Part shown: positions 37,001-46,036 of the stretch, in pieces
How the letters are laid out: every line of letters starts with the position of its first letter
Numbering within the stretch: position 1 is the first letter of the stretch
DNA from: Larus michahellis
Lineage: Eukaryota; Chordata; Aves; Charadriiformes; Laridae
Assembly (NCBI RefSeq): GCF_964199755.1
Contig: NC_133906.1
Coordinates: 10,664,001-10,728,000 of the forward strand
Reading direction: 5' to 3'
Length of the DNA: 64,000 nt
The notes under the pieces: model-generated
Database searches by the model: none
What the model was told of the DNA's origin: nothing
The model's input: the letters and a program-made list of their open reading frames with translations, nothing else
Program-made: the position numbers and the translations under genes

Positions 37001-38410
37001 CGGCTGATACAACTCTCAGCCTTCTGGAACAGAGCTCACAGCCAGATCCCACGTCCCAGCAGGTACAGATATTTTTTTCTTTGAGAAGTTCTAGCCTTAC
37101 CGAAGTAACCTCCCCTGACCCAAGGATATTTCCCCGGCTCTCCCGGGTTTTTTTTTGCATGTGCCCCTTGATGTTGCCTCTAGCTGAAAAAGCCGACCCA
37201 CAAAATAAATTTTCGCCAAGGTCACGCACTCCTTACAACGCCTTTATTTGCCAGTTGGTGAGGTATTTAAAAAAAAAAAAAGAAAACTTCCTTATTGTGA
37301 AAGGAGCTAATTTCCCATTTAAACGTAATAGAGAACAAGAGGAGATGCAACTAGAAATCTAATCACAGGTTCATGGCTAAACCACAAGCCTAGCAGCTTT
37401 CTTTTGTGCCTTGAAGTCCCAAGCACCCTCTCTTTGCAAAGACAATATGTGGCACATCCAAATGCAAATCTATTCCTCTCTTTATTTCTATATTCAGCTC
37501 CCTGGCTGATTACAGGGAGGCATGTGTGTGCATTCAATAGGTCCTCCTGCTTCTTTAAATAAGTTTAATAATACCCTTTTTATTTATGGGAGCCCAAAGT
37601 ACAAAAGATGCAACGCAGGAGCTCTGCAAGAGCAGAAAAGCAAAGCAAAGCAAAGCAAACTAGCTGAAAATACAGACTGGCAAGGGCTCAGTAATTCAAT
37701 ACTCTTGATTCTATAGAGACCAACTGCTTTTGCTATGCACCGATTCTCAGAGGAGGAAAAAAGCCCCACAAATATGAACTTGCAAAGGAAAAGAATCTGT
37801 ACATCTCTTGTGTAAGAGCAGAATTCACTAAAAAGGCAGTTTAAAACCAGGGCAGCCTACCAAACATTTCAGACCCGCTTTCAAGTAGTTTTCCTCTAGC
37901 AACTCTGAACAACTAACGTCTTGCCACATTAAAAAGTTGATTAACAAAAAAAAAACGGGGGGGGGGGGGGGGGGGCGGGGCAGGGGGGATAATGAAAAAG
38001 CAAGCCCCTAAAAGAAAGGATTCAGCTGAAAGGCTGGGGATCTCTGCTGCGGCCGGGAGAACGGCGCCGCTTCACCCGCTTTTGTGGCTCCCACATGGGC
38101 GAAGCTGCACCCCGCCGCCCCAGCATCACCGCCTCGGTGCCCCTCGCGGCGGAGACCATTAAAAAAATTAATAATAATAGTAAAAAAAAAAAAACATTAT
38201 TTTTTAAAAAATATCCGGCTTATCCCGGGCCGCTCCGCAGGGGCGCGGGGCTGGCACCCGGGGGCGGCACAAGCCGTCCCGGCTCGCCCCCGGTTTCTCC
38301 CCTAGCATCTCCCGGGACGGGGCAGCGCATCCCCCCCGCGCCCCGCTTAACACCCCCCCCCCCACACCTCCGCCGGTACCTGCCAGGGTCTTGTGCACCG
38401 TGTTGCCCAT
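6801..38410 (-). CDS. NEURL1B: NEURL1B, neuralized E3 ubiquitin protein ligase 1B (spliced, five coding exons, 556 aa)
   Basis: This is a RING E3 ligase that binds Notch ligands and ubiquitinates them, driving endocytosis in the signal-sending cell (family knowledge). Joining the exons gives 31+561+708+126+245 nt, or 556 codons plus TAG. Domains seen: short N-terminus [13 protein letters not shown]1 at residues ~44-196; a linker with [13 protein letters not shown] near 230-242; NHR2 at ~281-433; Ser/Asp-rich linker at 434-475; Pro/Ser stretch; RING at 504-543 with C504, C507, C519, H521, C525, C528, C540 and C543; end IKTYRP. The start MGNT and the SSSASESSL linker separate it from NEURL1, whose N-terminus is MGNNFSS. 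The start ATG has strong context (GAGCCATGG), and no upstream in-frame ATG was found in the exon 1 frame. Every intron is phase 1 with GT/AG ends. The gene looks intact. Confidence 0.97.
7046..7484 (-). other. NEURL1B intron 4 (439 bp)
   Basis: A short intron between the Ser-rich linker and the RING exon, GT/AG, phase 1. It reads as open frame upstream of exon 5 on the minus strand, but the acceptor is strong and the intronic translation has no similarity to the family. No other feature was seen. Confidence 0.85.
7485..7610 (-). CDS. NEURL1B: NEURL1B coding exon 4 (Ser-rich acidic linker)
   Basis: The acceptor is GTGTTTGCAG and the donor is GTAAGCAG. The exon has 126 nt (42 codons), phase 1 at both ends. 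It encodes [14 protein letters not shown], then [12 protein letters not shown] and SSSASESSL, a probably unstructured linker between NHR2 and the RING. The SSP and SDSD patches could be phosphorylated, which is inference. Confidence 0.95.
7611..8564 (-). other. NEURL1B intron 3 (954 bp)
   Basis: GT/AG intron, phase 1, between NHR2 and the linker exon. It holds no further coding sequence or repeat that I can support. Confidence 0.85.
8565..9272 (-). CDS. NEURL1B: NEURL1B coding exon 3 (linker and NHR2)
   Basis: The acceptor is TTCTCACAG and the donor is GTAAGTGC. The exon has 708 nt and is phase 1 at both ends, covering residues 198-433. It begins [15 protein letters not shown] with a tandem ARLST pair, runs through a linker containing [13 protein letters not shown], and then carries NHR2 from DLRFHPTRG to VINQLKIL. 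Typical NHR motifs such as [12 protein letters not shown] and [10 protein letters not shown] are clear. Confidence 0.96.
9215..9244 (-). repeat. In-frame 15-bp tandem pair in exon 3
   Basis: Two nearly identical 15-bp units (9215-9229 and 9230-9244) encode consecutive ARLST copies. As remembered, the human protein has ARLS and ARFS at the same place, so the pair is probably old and only recently homogenised or convergent at the DNA level. Confidence 0.8.
9273..11829 (-). other. NEURL1B intron 2 (2557 bp)
   Basis: GT/AG intron, phase 1, between the two NHR exons. Open frames are short, at most about 165 codons, and none resembles a protein. No mobile element was recognised. Confidence 0.85.
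11830..12390 (-). CDS. NEURL1B: NEURL1B coding exon 2 (NHR1)
   Basis: The acceptor is TTTTGCAG and the donor is GTAAGTG. The exon has 561 nt and is phase 1 at both ends. It completes D11 and carries [14 protein letters not shown], then NHR1 from [14 protein letters not shown] to [15 protein letters not shown] repeats are beta-rich ligand-binding modules; in this family NHR1 is the part mainly credited with binding the Notch ligand tail. The whole domain is contained in one exon. Confidence 0.96.
13089..13190 (-). mobile_element. MIR/CORE-SINE-like fragment
   Basis: The plus strand reads AAAGCACTTTATAAACGATG and later CCATCCTCGTTTTACAGATG, the order expected for the reverse complement of the 3' half of a MIR element (CTTTACAAA ... 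CCCATTTTACAGATG). It is diverged and truncated. Assignment is by recalled consensus. Confidence 0.55.
13413..13443. repeat. Short CCA/CAC-rich repeat
   Basis: Imperfect ACC/CAC trinucleotide repeat of about 30 bases in intron 1. Confidence 0.7.
15770..15905 (+). mobile_element. MIR/CORE-SINE-like fragment
   Basis: The stretch has GAGCAAGTAATTTCTTCTCT, GGCCTCACTTCAACGTCTG and AGTAACAGTATTCCTCC in the order of the MIR sense strand (GGCAAGTCACTT, GCCTCAGTTTCCTCATCTG, ATAATAGTACC). Divergence is high, so this is the weaker end of the set. Confidence 0.4.
17398..17645. promoter_or_regulatory. Candidate intronic element: CpG-rich patch plus GATA motifs
   Basis: A CpG-dense block at about 17398-17530 is followed by CAGCTG at 17552-17557 and AGATAA at 17565-17570, with seven bases between CTG and AGATAA. 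CTTATC at 17616-17621 and AGATAA at 17635-17640 follow. Further GATA-type sites (CTTATCT at 17184-17190, TTTATCA at ~17204-17210) lie just to the left. The E-box/GATA pair resembles the composite bound by TAL1 with GATA factors. Function is inferred from motifs only. Confidence 0.3.
17683..17696. repeat. T-homopolymer
   Basis: A run of about 18 T on the plus strand ends near 17696 in intron 1. No retrocopy body was recognised next to it. Confidence 0.8.
23670..23692. repeat. A-homopolymer of about 23 bases
   Basis: A pure A run on the plus strand in intron 1. Flanking sequence shows no gene-derived body and no clear target-site duplication. Confidence 0.85.
27880..28260. promoter_or_regulatory. 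Candidate AT-rich regulatory element with PBX-MEIS-like site
   Basis: The block is AT-rich, nearly free of CpG and rich in homeodomain-type TAAT cores. CTGTCA at 27987-27992 continues as CTGTCAATCT, one mismatch from the reverse complement of the PBX-MEIS composite TGATTGACAG. It has the look of a conserved non-coding element, but conservation cannot be tested from one sequence. Confidence 0.22.
30240..30440. promoter_or_regulatory. Candidate intronic GATA-motif cluster
   Basis: AGATAA at 30322-30327, GTTATC at 30359-30364, AGATAA at 30378-30383, TATCT at 30428-30432 and TTATCT at 30434-30439 fall within 120 bases. Density is well above chance for a six-base motif, although AT-rich sequence raises the background. 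Function is inferred. Confidence 0.25.
33498..33511. promoter_or_regulatory. 14-bp palindrome of overlapping TAAT sites
   Basis: GTTAATTAATTAAC is its own reverse complement and contains overlapping homeodomain core sites on both strands. It sits about 40 bases from a MIR-like fragment. A binding role is possible but unproven. Confidence 0.25.
33540..33660 (-). mobile_element. MIR/CORE-SINE-like fragment
   Basis: The run GTCAAAGGTCACACAGGGAG followed by CAGACTCTAG and CAAGTCCC matches the recalled reverse-complement order of a MIR 5' half (CCCAAGGTCACACAGCTAG ... CAGGTCTGACTCC). It is one of the clearest of the set. Confidence 0.6.
37637..37656. repeat. (AAAGC)4 microsatellite
   Basis: Four perfect AAAGC units in intron 1. 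Confidence 0.85.
37957..37988 (+). repeat. G-tract: 19 G, then G4 and G6 runs
   Basis: Nineteen consecutive G at 37957-37975, a C, four G, CA, and six G. This satisfies the usual G-quadruplex pattern. It lies in intron 1, about 420-450 bases after the NEURL1B start codon, with the G-rich strand being the template strand for NEURL1B. Exact run length in assemblies of such tracts is unreliable. Confidence 0.9.
38380..38410 (-). CDS. NEURL1B: NEURL1B coding exon 1 (residues 1-10 and first base of codon 11)
   Basis: The start codon reads GAGCCATGG and opens [10 protein letters not shown]. The exon ends CTGGCAG followed by donor GTACCGG, phase 1. Only 31 coding bases lie here, inside the CpG island. 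The frame upstream of the ATG is open but starts at a GTG, not an ATG, so MGNT is the sensible start and matches remembered human NEURL1B (MGNTVH). Confidence 0.93.
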
Positions 38411-38559
38411 GGCTCCGCTCGGCGGCGCCCGGCGCTCCGCAGGGCCATGGACAGCGCCCGCCTCCCGCCGCCGCGCTCCGCTCCGCGCCCGCCGCCGCGC
38501 CGCCCCCCGCGCCCCGCCCCGCCCCGCCCCCGCCGCCCGCCCCGCAACGCCTCCCCCCA

Positions 38560-38590
38560 CCCCTCCGCACACACACACACGCACACCCCA
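38560..38590. repeat. Short (CA)n in the promoter
   Basis: A CA dinucleotide run with one CG interruption lies about 160 bases upstream of the NEURL1B start codon. Confidence 0.8.
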
Positions 38591-38735
38591 CGGTGCCTTT
38601 CCGGGACGCCCGAGGCTGCGGGGACGCCCCGGCACCGGCCGCGCTCCGCCCTGCGCGGCGGGGTCGTTACCGGGGAAGCGGGGGGGAGAAACGACGGTGA
38701 AAAGCGGGCGGCGGCTGGTCCAGGAGCTCCCAGCC

Positions 38736-38770
38736 CGCGGCTCTTTCCTGGGGTCCAGGAAAGAGCCGCG
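38736..38770. repeat. Perfect inverted repeat, 16-bp arms, 3-bp loop
   Basis: The left arm CGCGGCTCTTTCCTGG (38736-38751) is the exact reverse complement of the right arm CCAGGAAAGAGCCGCG (38755-38770), separated by GGT. It lies about 330 bases upstream of the NEURL1B ATG at the outer edge of the CpG island. It could extrude as a cruciform, or fold as a very stable RNA hairpin if transcribed. A fold-back sequencing or assembly artefact is an alternative. Confidence 0.95.
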
Positions 38771-38812
38771 ACGCCAGGAAACTACTTTTTGCCTCTCTCC
38801 CCTAAAAAAAAA

Positions 38813-38838
38813 ATATATATATATATATAGATATATAT
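38813..38838. repeat. (AT)n microsatellite
   Basis: An AT run with one G interruption follows an A run at the outer edge of the promoter region. Confidence 0.9.
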
Positions 38839-39004
38839 AAAATTCTTCTGTCTCCCTTAGAAAAAAAAAATTTTGGGGAGCAGGAGGGCACGGCTGGCAA
38901 TTCCAGCTTTACCCTCCGGACAGCCTGTTCCATCAGCAACACCTTCCCAAAGGGTACAAGCTGCACTGGGAAGCACTGGGAGCCCCGAGCTCTTTTTGCC
39001 TCCG

Positions 39005-39110
39005 TGCCTTTTACTTACGGGGTGACCTTGGATAAGCCACTTTGCGTCTCAGTGACACGGCTTCCCCACCTGGGAATGGAGGGTATTAGCAGGAGTGTTG
39101 TGTTGGCAAA
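39005..39110 (+). mobile_element. MIR/CORE-SINE-like fragment
   Basis: GGGGTGACCTTGGATAAGCC followed by ACTTTGCGTCTCAGTGAC and CCCACCTGGGAATGGAGGG corresponds to the MIR core in sense order (TGTGACCTTGGGCAAGTCACTT, CTCAG, CATCTGTAAAATGGG). This is a clear match to the recalled consensus. Confidence 0.65.
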
Positions 39111-40861
39111 TTCGTTATTAGTTTGAAGCGCACCGATACCATGGTGACGAAGGACACCTCAGCCAACAGCCTGAAGTGCAATATTGACAAGATTTGCCTC
39201 ACAATTTCTCCATCTTCCCATCTCCGCTGTAAAAGCGTGTTTATAGCCCCATTAGAGAAGAGCAAGGGCTCCTTTTCTCTTTCTGGTCACACTGGTGCTG
39301 CTGGGGGGTGATGCTGCCAAAGCCTCCTTTCTTCTCTGAGGCAGTTTTTGTAGTTTTCAGAATGGAGAAATGGGAGGATCAGAGATACAAAACGGGCTGC
39401 AACCAACACACGGGGCTGATGCCGCGGTGCACAGTGCTTGGGAAAATCCAGCGTGTCCCTCGGCAGAAGTCACAGCTGTGGGTGATCACGTCTCCTGGGA
39501 CACAAAATAAGTGGAAAGAGGGGGAGAGCCAAGCACCAGTGGCTCAATGGCCTGGCAGAGATGAGGCTCTGATCTATTGTAGGGAAGCTAAAATAACAAG
39601 CCTTTAATCCGTAGATTGCATTGAACGGGTCAAGTATGGCTCAGGAGATGAGAGGGGGGACAGAAAAACCTAATTTCCAGTATTTTTTGCCATCATATGG
39701 ATTTGTTAAAAATGGGATTATCAAACGAGACATCAGCAGCTGTTCTTAAACGTGCTTGCACCCATCTGCTGTCTTTTCTTCGGTTAGCATATGTCTCCCA
39801 CCGTCCCTGGTGCCCTGAGCCGTAAACCACACACCGGGGCTGTCAGAGGAGCACCGTGCTGCCCTTCAGGGAGGAGAAGGGGAGGGGGGAGCCATGTCAT
39901 CCTATTTACACGGAGGGGAAAGTCCTTGTTTCACTAGACAGCGGGGAATGGGAGGCTTTGGCTAATCCCGGCCGGTTTCCCTCAGCAGGGGATGGTAGTT
40001 GTTATTTTAGGGCTTAAATAAGCCTCAAAAAGCCAGAGGCGGCAGAGGGGGTTCTCCGCAGCCGGGTCTCTGCGGCTGCCCGGGGGCTGCCAGGGCAGCC
40101 CGTGTGGCTGCCATGTGTGGGCTGTGTGTCACCTCCCCGGGGGCTGCCCGGCAGACGCCCCATGTCCCTCCTTCCGCACCCCGGCCACACCAGCCCCGAG
40201 ACGGTGGCTGCCTGTCCCAAGGGTGTTCCAGCCCTTCCTCCTCCCCAAAAAGGAGGTAAAAATAGAAGACAATAAAATGGAAATGCACATCCTTAGGACA
40301 CGGAGGCAGCCTCCAGGAATGCAATCAGCGCTCTTACATCTTGGCATTGTAAAAATGTAGAGTTTGTTAAAATAACCCGCTTCACACAATGCAAAACAAT
40401 AAGTATGAGAAATAGTTGGGCGAGGATGACTTCACCCTCCCCAGAAACCACACTGAGAAAGTGCAAGAGATCCAGAAACCGGCACGGGGGGGAGGGAGGC
40501 ACGACTGAAAGGCAACGTAAAGTCACTGCTCAGCCTGGAGAAATGCAGAAAGGAAACCAACCGTCCCGACCGAGGAGCAGCAAATGAAAGCTCATTAGCA
40601 TGTTAAAATTCTTTCCACTCCAGCAAGTTTTGATAACTATTGATAACACACTTCAGTAATTTCTTCTGTAAGCCTAGCAGATGGCTGCTCCTCTTAAGAA
40701 ATCCCCTTCCCTCTCTCACTCTCATTTTGATGAAGGGACGGGATGACCTGCGCGCGTGTGTCATTGGCTGTGGTATCGGCGGTCTCATAGATATAAAATA
40801 GTAATATCACCTAAGCTCCTTCCTAGTATTTTTTTATTACTAGATCTTAAACCATTTTGCA

Positions 40862-40965
40862 GACAAGGTGAGTGACGTTATCCTTATTTTATAAGTGATG
40901 AAACCAAGGCACAAGGAACCCGGGAGACACGTACAAGGTCACCCCGTGGGCAGACTGGGGAGCGG
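40862..40965 (-). mobile_element. MIR/CORE-SINE-like fragment
   Basis: TTATTTTATAAGTGATGAAA, then CCAAGGCACAAGGAACC and ACAAGGTCACCCCG, follow the reverse-complement MIR order (ATTTTACAGATGAGGAAACTGAGGCACAGAG ... CAAGGTCACACAG). The match is clear despite divergence. Confidence 0.65.
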
Positions 40966-43914
40966 AGGAGCCACAAAACACTTACGGTGTTGAATGCAAC
41001 TGGCAGCACTGGGCGCTTGTAGCTGCACACACCGTACTGCTGCTTCTCCCTCTGCATTTTCTATTGCTCCCCATAATAAATTCATCTTAGTGGGATCAGT
41101 GGAGTAAGATCAGGGTAATACCACGCGAGGGAAAAAGTCTGGAAGGCGTTCTGTGTTATGCTGGTGTCGGACACCTGCTTCCCAACTCACTTTAATCACC
41201 TTGAAATTTTTCTGTGCATGAATGTGTACCCAGGCCTTTAAAATATGGGACAAAAAAAAAAAAACAAAGAAAAGAGAGACGGTTTTCTTTCTGAATTGAA
41301 AATGTGATGAATTCCACCCGATGTTTGTCACAGAGAGGGATATGATGCAAACCCTCCTGTAACCACGTACACAGGCCAGACCTCTCAGGAGAGGGTATGG
41401 GCTGTACTGGCTGTTAGCAGCCACACAAACACACGCCTGTAGATGTAATGCTTCTGGAGATGCAAATAGCTTACAAAGAACAGCTAAATTTCCACTGATA
41501 GATACCAGCCTGAGGTGTAACTCTTCTTATGGCATCAAATGGGTTGCATTGTCTTTGTAAATCCCTTGCGGGCTCGAGTTTTGGGGGATGAAAGACGGTG
41601 TGAGATGTAAGGTACCGCCGTTAGCGGCTGCCATTCTTGTCTATCTAACAGATGGCAGTAAATAATGTCAGACTCATCTCTTTCAGCAACAGTGAGATAA
41701 AACACTGAAAAAATCTGCGTGTCTTCCCCATTCAGGGCAGCCGGCCCTCCCGGGCTTGAGCAGAGCAATCTCCTCCGCTCCCCAAGTGCGGCTCTCGCTC
41801 TGGTTTCACACCCCTGCACCTTCAGTTCTTTTTTTCCTTTTGTCCATGACTCTAAAGCTGAGTAGACGTTTGGAGCATCCATTTCTCTTTCAGCCCCATC
41901 TATCTGGAGCTCTGAGACTGTCCAAACCACTTCCATCACGTCTCACCTTGAAACCTCCCTTTCCCTCCCCTACTTAGCAGGAGCTCCCTGGGAATTCTCA
42001 GAGACTGCAGACGAAAGATACCCTGGAAAAATACGTGTCTAGACTGCACGAGCCTACAGTGCTCTTCCAGCGTGCAAATACCACCATGTCTAAAAGAGTA
42101 CAGTTACCCTGACATGCCCATCAGTGACATACAACACACCTTCTTCGACAAGTACATATCCAGCATGGATGCACCAGGCAATACCACGTAAATAATTCCT
42201 TCCAACTGACACAGGCACAGCAAAAAGCTCATTTCTGTAGCTGTACTGAACGGTGGTGTGTGCTTCCCCCTGTAGAAGTCAGGCTCCTGCCGGCACCTTG
42301 TGTTTCCTTTCCTCATCCTACTGGTTGGAGTGACTGTCCAGGAGAGAGCGGATTTGACTGAAAAAAGCAAAAGTTACTCATCTCTCAACTTCCCAGCCTC
42401 CGCACCTCGCCTATGGATGGAGAGTACTAATAAGCCTCGCTCCTACTTGGAGAGGAGCAAAAAAAACCAAAGCTGTTCCCTGAATTCCCATAATACACAT
42501 CTAAAGAGGTATTTGTTTAGGAGGGATGCGTGTACGGAGCGTCCTCCGGCACCGCGCAAAGCCATCCTGCCACCCACGCCTTCCAACTGCTGAAAGCAAT
42601 TACTTTCCTCCCCTGCTCTCAGCACTAGCACAGGATGCGTAGGGTCTCCACAGGTCACGCACAGAAACTGGGTTTTACTTTTTTTTTTTTCCTCTAAGAA
42701 ATCAAGGGAAGCAGGAGCTTCCAGCACAACAGTAGGAAAATCTTCCAAAGAGCTTCTTGAACTGGCCTTGACTATGCAGCAGTTGAAGCTGTTTCCTGAT
42801 CCAAGTCCTTACTGCCTGCTGGAGATTTGGCTGCCGTGAGGCTTATTTACCCAAAGCTGGGGAGATCAAACCACATTTTCTGGGAGATAGGGCAGAATGG
42901 TGTTGGGCCAGAGGTGACCCACGGGCTGTGACACAGACAGGGAAATGGAGAGATGTCTTCACAGAGACGGACCGGTCCCATGGTCCAGCAAGACCTTTGT
43001 GGCTTCCAAAGAAGCAGTGACCATCTGCCCTGACCACACTTCTACGTGCAAAGTGCAGCAAGTGGCTATGACTTGCGCCAGCCACGCAGCATATGGAAAA
43101 GTAATCTCTGACGAGATGCCAGAGCAACTCTCAGCCGGAGAATGTGTGGGCATTCCTGGCACGAAGGACTCCGCGATGGATTCCTCAGCCACGGGAATTA
43201 CGGCCCAGGCAGAAAGAGGAAAAGGAAACGGTGAAACCACAGTGCAGCAAAACGCAGTTCAATGTCACTTGCACAAGCCACATCCCAAACGACTTTGGTA
43301 AGTGTAATAGCACAGTTCCCAATCTGTAGCAGAGGCATCACAAAGGGCAGAAGCCGGGGTTGCAGAGAGGACGATGAGCGGGGAGGAGCAAGGAGAGTGG
43401 AGCCAGCAGAGAGGAGGCATCAACAGGGAGACTCGGTGAAAGCATCATTTTCTGGGAAGAGCATAGTTGGGCTGATTGTTATGCCATGTTATTAATTGCT
43501 TTAGATAAACAGCGCTTTCTCTCCAGAGAACCCAAAAGCATTGCCTTGGGTCGTTGCCCACCCTTTCCACAGGGCCTGGGGAGGAGAGGGGCTTCCGGCA
43601 ACGACCGAACACAGGTCCAACCCTGCAGCCTCAGAGGCACCAGCACTGCTGGGAGATGCTCCATCTGCAAGTCCCAGACGAATGCCCTTTCCTTCGGTGG
43701 GGGCGGAGGGTGGGTTGGGCCCATGTAAGGAAGAATTTCCAATTTAGAAACAAACAGAGGCAGTTCCTATTATTGTTAGTGGAATGTCAGCATCTCTGGT
43801 CCCAAGCACCACTGTCAACAAACAGGCTCACAAATGCTCCTTCAGCATCAGCCAAAATAAAATCCATGAAAGCATCTATAACTCAGCATTCACTACACAC
43901 ATAACAAGCTCTCC

Positions 43915-44095
43915 TTTTTCTTTTTAAATCCAGTCTTGTCCGCGTAATTTTAACATAAAGGAACCGGTTGTGGGCTGTGTTATCAAATGAGTCATCATTT
44001 TATGTGACAGTGTAATATGATTTAGAGGATTCTTGGCACACCAGTATGGATTATGCATTATAATCTCTTAATTTGGCCTGTTAGTGCTGCGCGGC
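43915..44095. promoter_or_regulatory. Candidate distal enhancer with GRHL-like and AP-1 sites
   Basis: AACCGGTT at 43962-43969 is a perfect palindromic Grainyhead-type site. A consensus AP-1 site TGAGTCA follows at 43988-43994. The surrounding sequence is AT-rich with homeodomain-type sites (GATTATGCATTATAATC near 44050). The spacing of 18 bases between two full-length consensus sites is suggestive of an epithelial enhancer. This is motif evidence only. Confidence 0.3.
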
Positions 44096-44134
44096 AGCGA
44101 CTGGAGCGGGAGGGAAAGAGCAGGTTATCTGAAT

Positions 44135-44300
44135 TACTGTCCTAGCTCTGCTCCTGCACTGCTGTGTGACCTTCCCAAATTAGTTACCCTCCTTCTGCCT
44201 CACTTTCTTCGTCTGCAAAGCAGAAACACGCCTGTGCCTTCCAGCAGGGTTAGCTAATGTTCGCACGGGAGATTTGAAGAACTTACGTAAGTGCAAACGA
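44135..44300 (+). mobile_element. MIR/CORE-SINE-like fragment
   Basis: CACTGCTGTGTGACCTTCCC, then CTCCTTCTGCCTCACTTTC and TTCGTCTGCAAAGCAGAAAC, is the sense-strand MIR core order. With the neighbouring candidate enhancer it forms a compact block. It is the longest MIR-like piece in the window. Confidence 0.65.
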
Positions 44301-45268
44301 CTATTTTAATAAGGGAAGAAAAGCAGAAGGACTCTGTTTCGGATGCAACAGGCTGATCTTGGGAAGAAGAACTACGAGGACAGAGTCTCTGGGTGCTGTA
44401 TACCAGTCACAAGCTAATTAGAGACAATGAATGATTTTCAGAAACATGAGGAATAGGGAGCGCTAACAGGAAACACAGAGATTTGCAAACTGGGACTCTT
44501 CAGAAAACGAGCATAACTTCTCACAAACATTGATATGCAGAAGATAAATAAGAACCCTCGGGGAAACTCCTCTCCCATCCCCCAAATACCGCAGGATAAT
44601 GTAGTCTTGAGAAGCAACGTTGGCTCAGCAGCCCTGGAAGTGAGATTCGCTGTCATTCGCTGGTGGGGAAGCCCAGGCAGGGGCACCTGAAGGAGGACCT
44701 GCCACCCCCGGGGGCAGAGGCTATGCTCGGCAGGTAGGGTGATGAGCAATTAGGACGATGAACATCCAGCCCGGAGGAAATGGAGGTGCATGTGAATCAG
44801 GAGCTGTGGACACTTGTCCACTTCAGGCTGGACTAAAAGTACCGGAGTCCGTTTACCCAGTCCCACTCCTCAGAGCGGAAAAGTTTGGGATCAGAGTGTG
44901 CTCGGGAGATCCAAACAAACAAACCCAGAGCCTAACATCTGCAACTCTTGCTCCCGACCCCCCTAAGCTTTCCATTCCCTCTGCTTTTGGTAAATATAAA
45001 CTGGCCCATATTTAGCAAAGGGTCACCAGGCAGGGAGGAGACCGGGTACCCATTTCCAAAGCTATCCCGTTCCCTTCGGCTGGCTGCCTGCGGGGTCCAT
45101 GAAGTCTGGCTTTGTCTGCACCATTCATGCAGTCCCTGGTCTGGTATTAGCAGGGAGCAGTATTTCTACAGGAAAGGAGGATGCATTTTATGAGACACAA
45201 ATACCACATGAAGAATTTTGGGAGACTGAGAAATCCTCCCCAGAGAGAAAAAGAAACCCATCCAGAAG

Positions 45269-45331
45269 AAATGGAAAAAAAAAAAACAAAAACAAAAAAA
45301 AAACCCCACAAAAAACAAAAAAACCCCACCA
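45269..45331. repeat. A-rich low-complexity stretch
   Basis: Runs of A interrupted by C and by two CCCC/CCCCA groups. Lys-rich translations across it are artefacts. Confidence 0.85.
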
Positions 45332-46036
45332 CAATCTATATTTGCTGGCAGGAGGGTTTCTTCTGAGCTCTTTGAAAAGCAGCACGCTGCTGCCAAGGCA
45401 AATCTGTCAGAATTGGGACGCATCTGGGGTAGATAACTGGCCTTTCCTGGGGCTGACTAAAGACCAACTTTTTCCTAGTAAAGCAAGGGAGGCCGCTGTG
45501 GCAGATGAAGCAGGCAGACAGCAATGGCTGGCCTCTGGGAGCTTTTTGGGGAGGGGATGACAAGTGAGAAACACAAACATAGGATGTCTGCTCGTCCTTT
45601 AAGCTCTCTCACCTGTTACTCATTTCCCCAGACAGGGCAATGACTGAGAGGCCACTTTTAAATACAGTTGCTGATAACATTTTACATTTTAGGAGCTCAT
45701 GGGAAAACAAAACCAAACCCACGGATACTACCTCCAACACCTTCTAAATATGGGACCAACTTCTTAAGTCTCTACTTGGGAGTTACTTTCTTGAAATGAA
45801 ATAGGAAGAGAGGGCAAAGGGGCAGAGGGATGCTGGATAGTGCAGAAAACTGTCAAGGAAGAAAACATATTTCACTTCTTGCTTGACCTTCCCAATCTTT
45901 TCACGCATATTGTAGCAAAAGGGAGTTGACCCTTGATGGCTTAGAGTTAATTTATAAGCGGGAAGATCTATGCCCAGGGGATGCCCGTGCTACCATTCCA
46001 GCTATCCAGGCACAAAGCTGCTGCCTGATGGGCTGC

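Larger units (their letters stand above)
12391..38379 (-). other. NEURL1B intron 1 (about 26 kb)
   Basis: This intron separates the ten-residue first coding exon from NHR1. No frame in it looks like an exon of a known protein. It contains MIR-like fragments near 13.1, 15.8 and 33.6 kb and a poly-A tract near 23.67 kb. It also holds a CpG-rich patch with GATA motifs at 17.4-17.65 kb, a second GATA cluster at 30.3-30.44 kb, an AT-rich motif-dense block near 27.9-28.3 kb, and a G run close to exon 1. Most of the remaining sequence shows nothing I can name. An alternative first exon cannot be excluded. Confidence 0.85.
38040..38780 (-). promoter_or_regulatory. NEURL1B: CpG-island promoter of NEURL1B
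   Basis: CpG density and GC content rise sharply across this stretch, which contains the start codon at 38410. Just upstream on the minus strand is a run of GGGGCGGGG-type GC boxes (about 38505-38545 on the plus strand as CCCCGCCCC), typical SP1 sites. No TATA box at a plausible distance was seen, so initiation is probably dispersed. The island extends about 370 bases into intron 1. The transcription start itself is not fixed by sequence; somewhere at 38430-38700 is likely. Confidence 0.8.

Noticed and set aside
38204..38635. In-frame N-terminal extension upstream of MGNT in NEURL1B
   Set aside because: The upstream frame is open but begins with GTG, has GC-driven Gly/Arg/Ala composition, and the family starts at MGNT.
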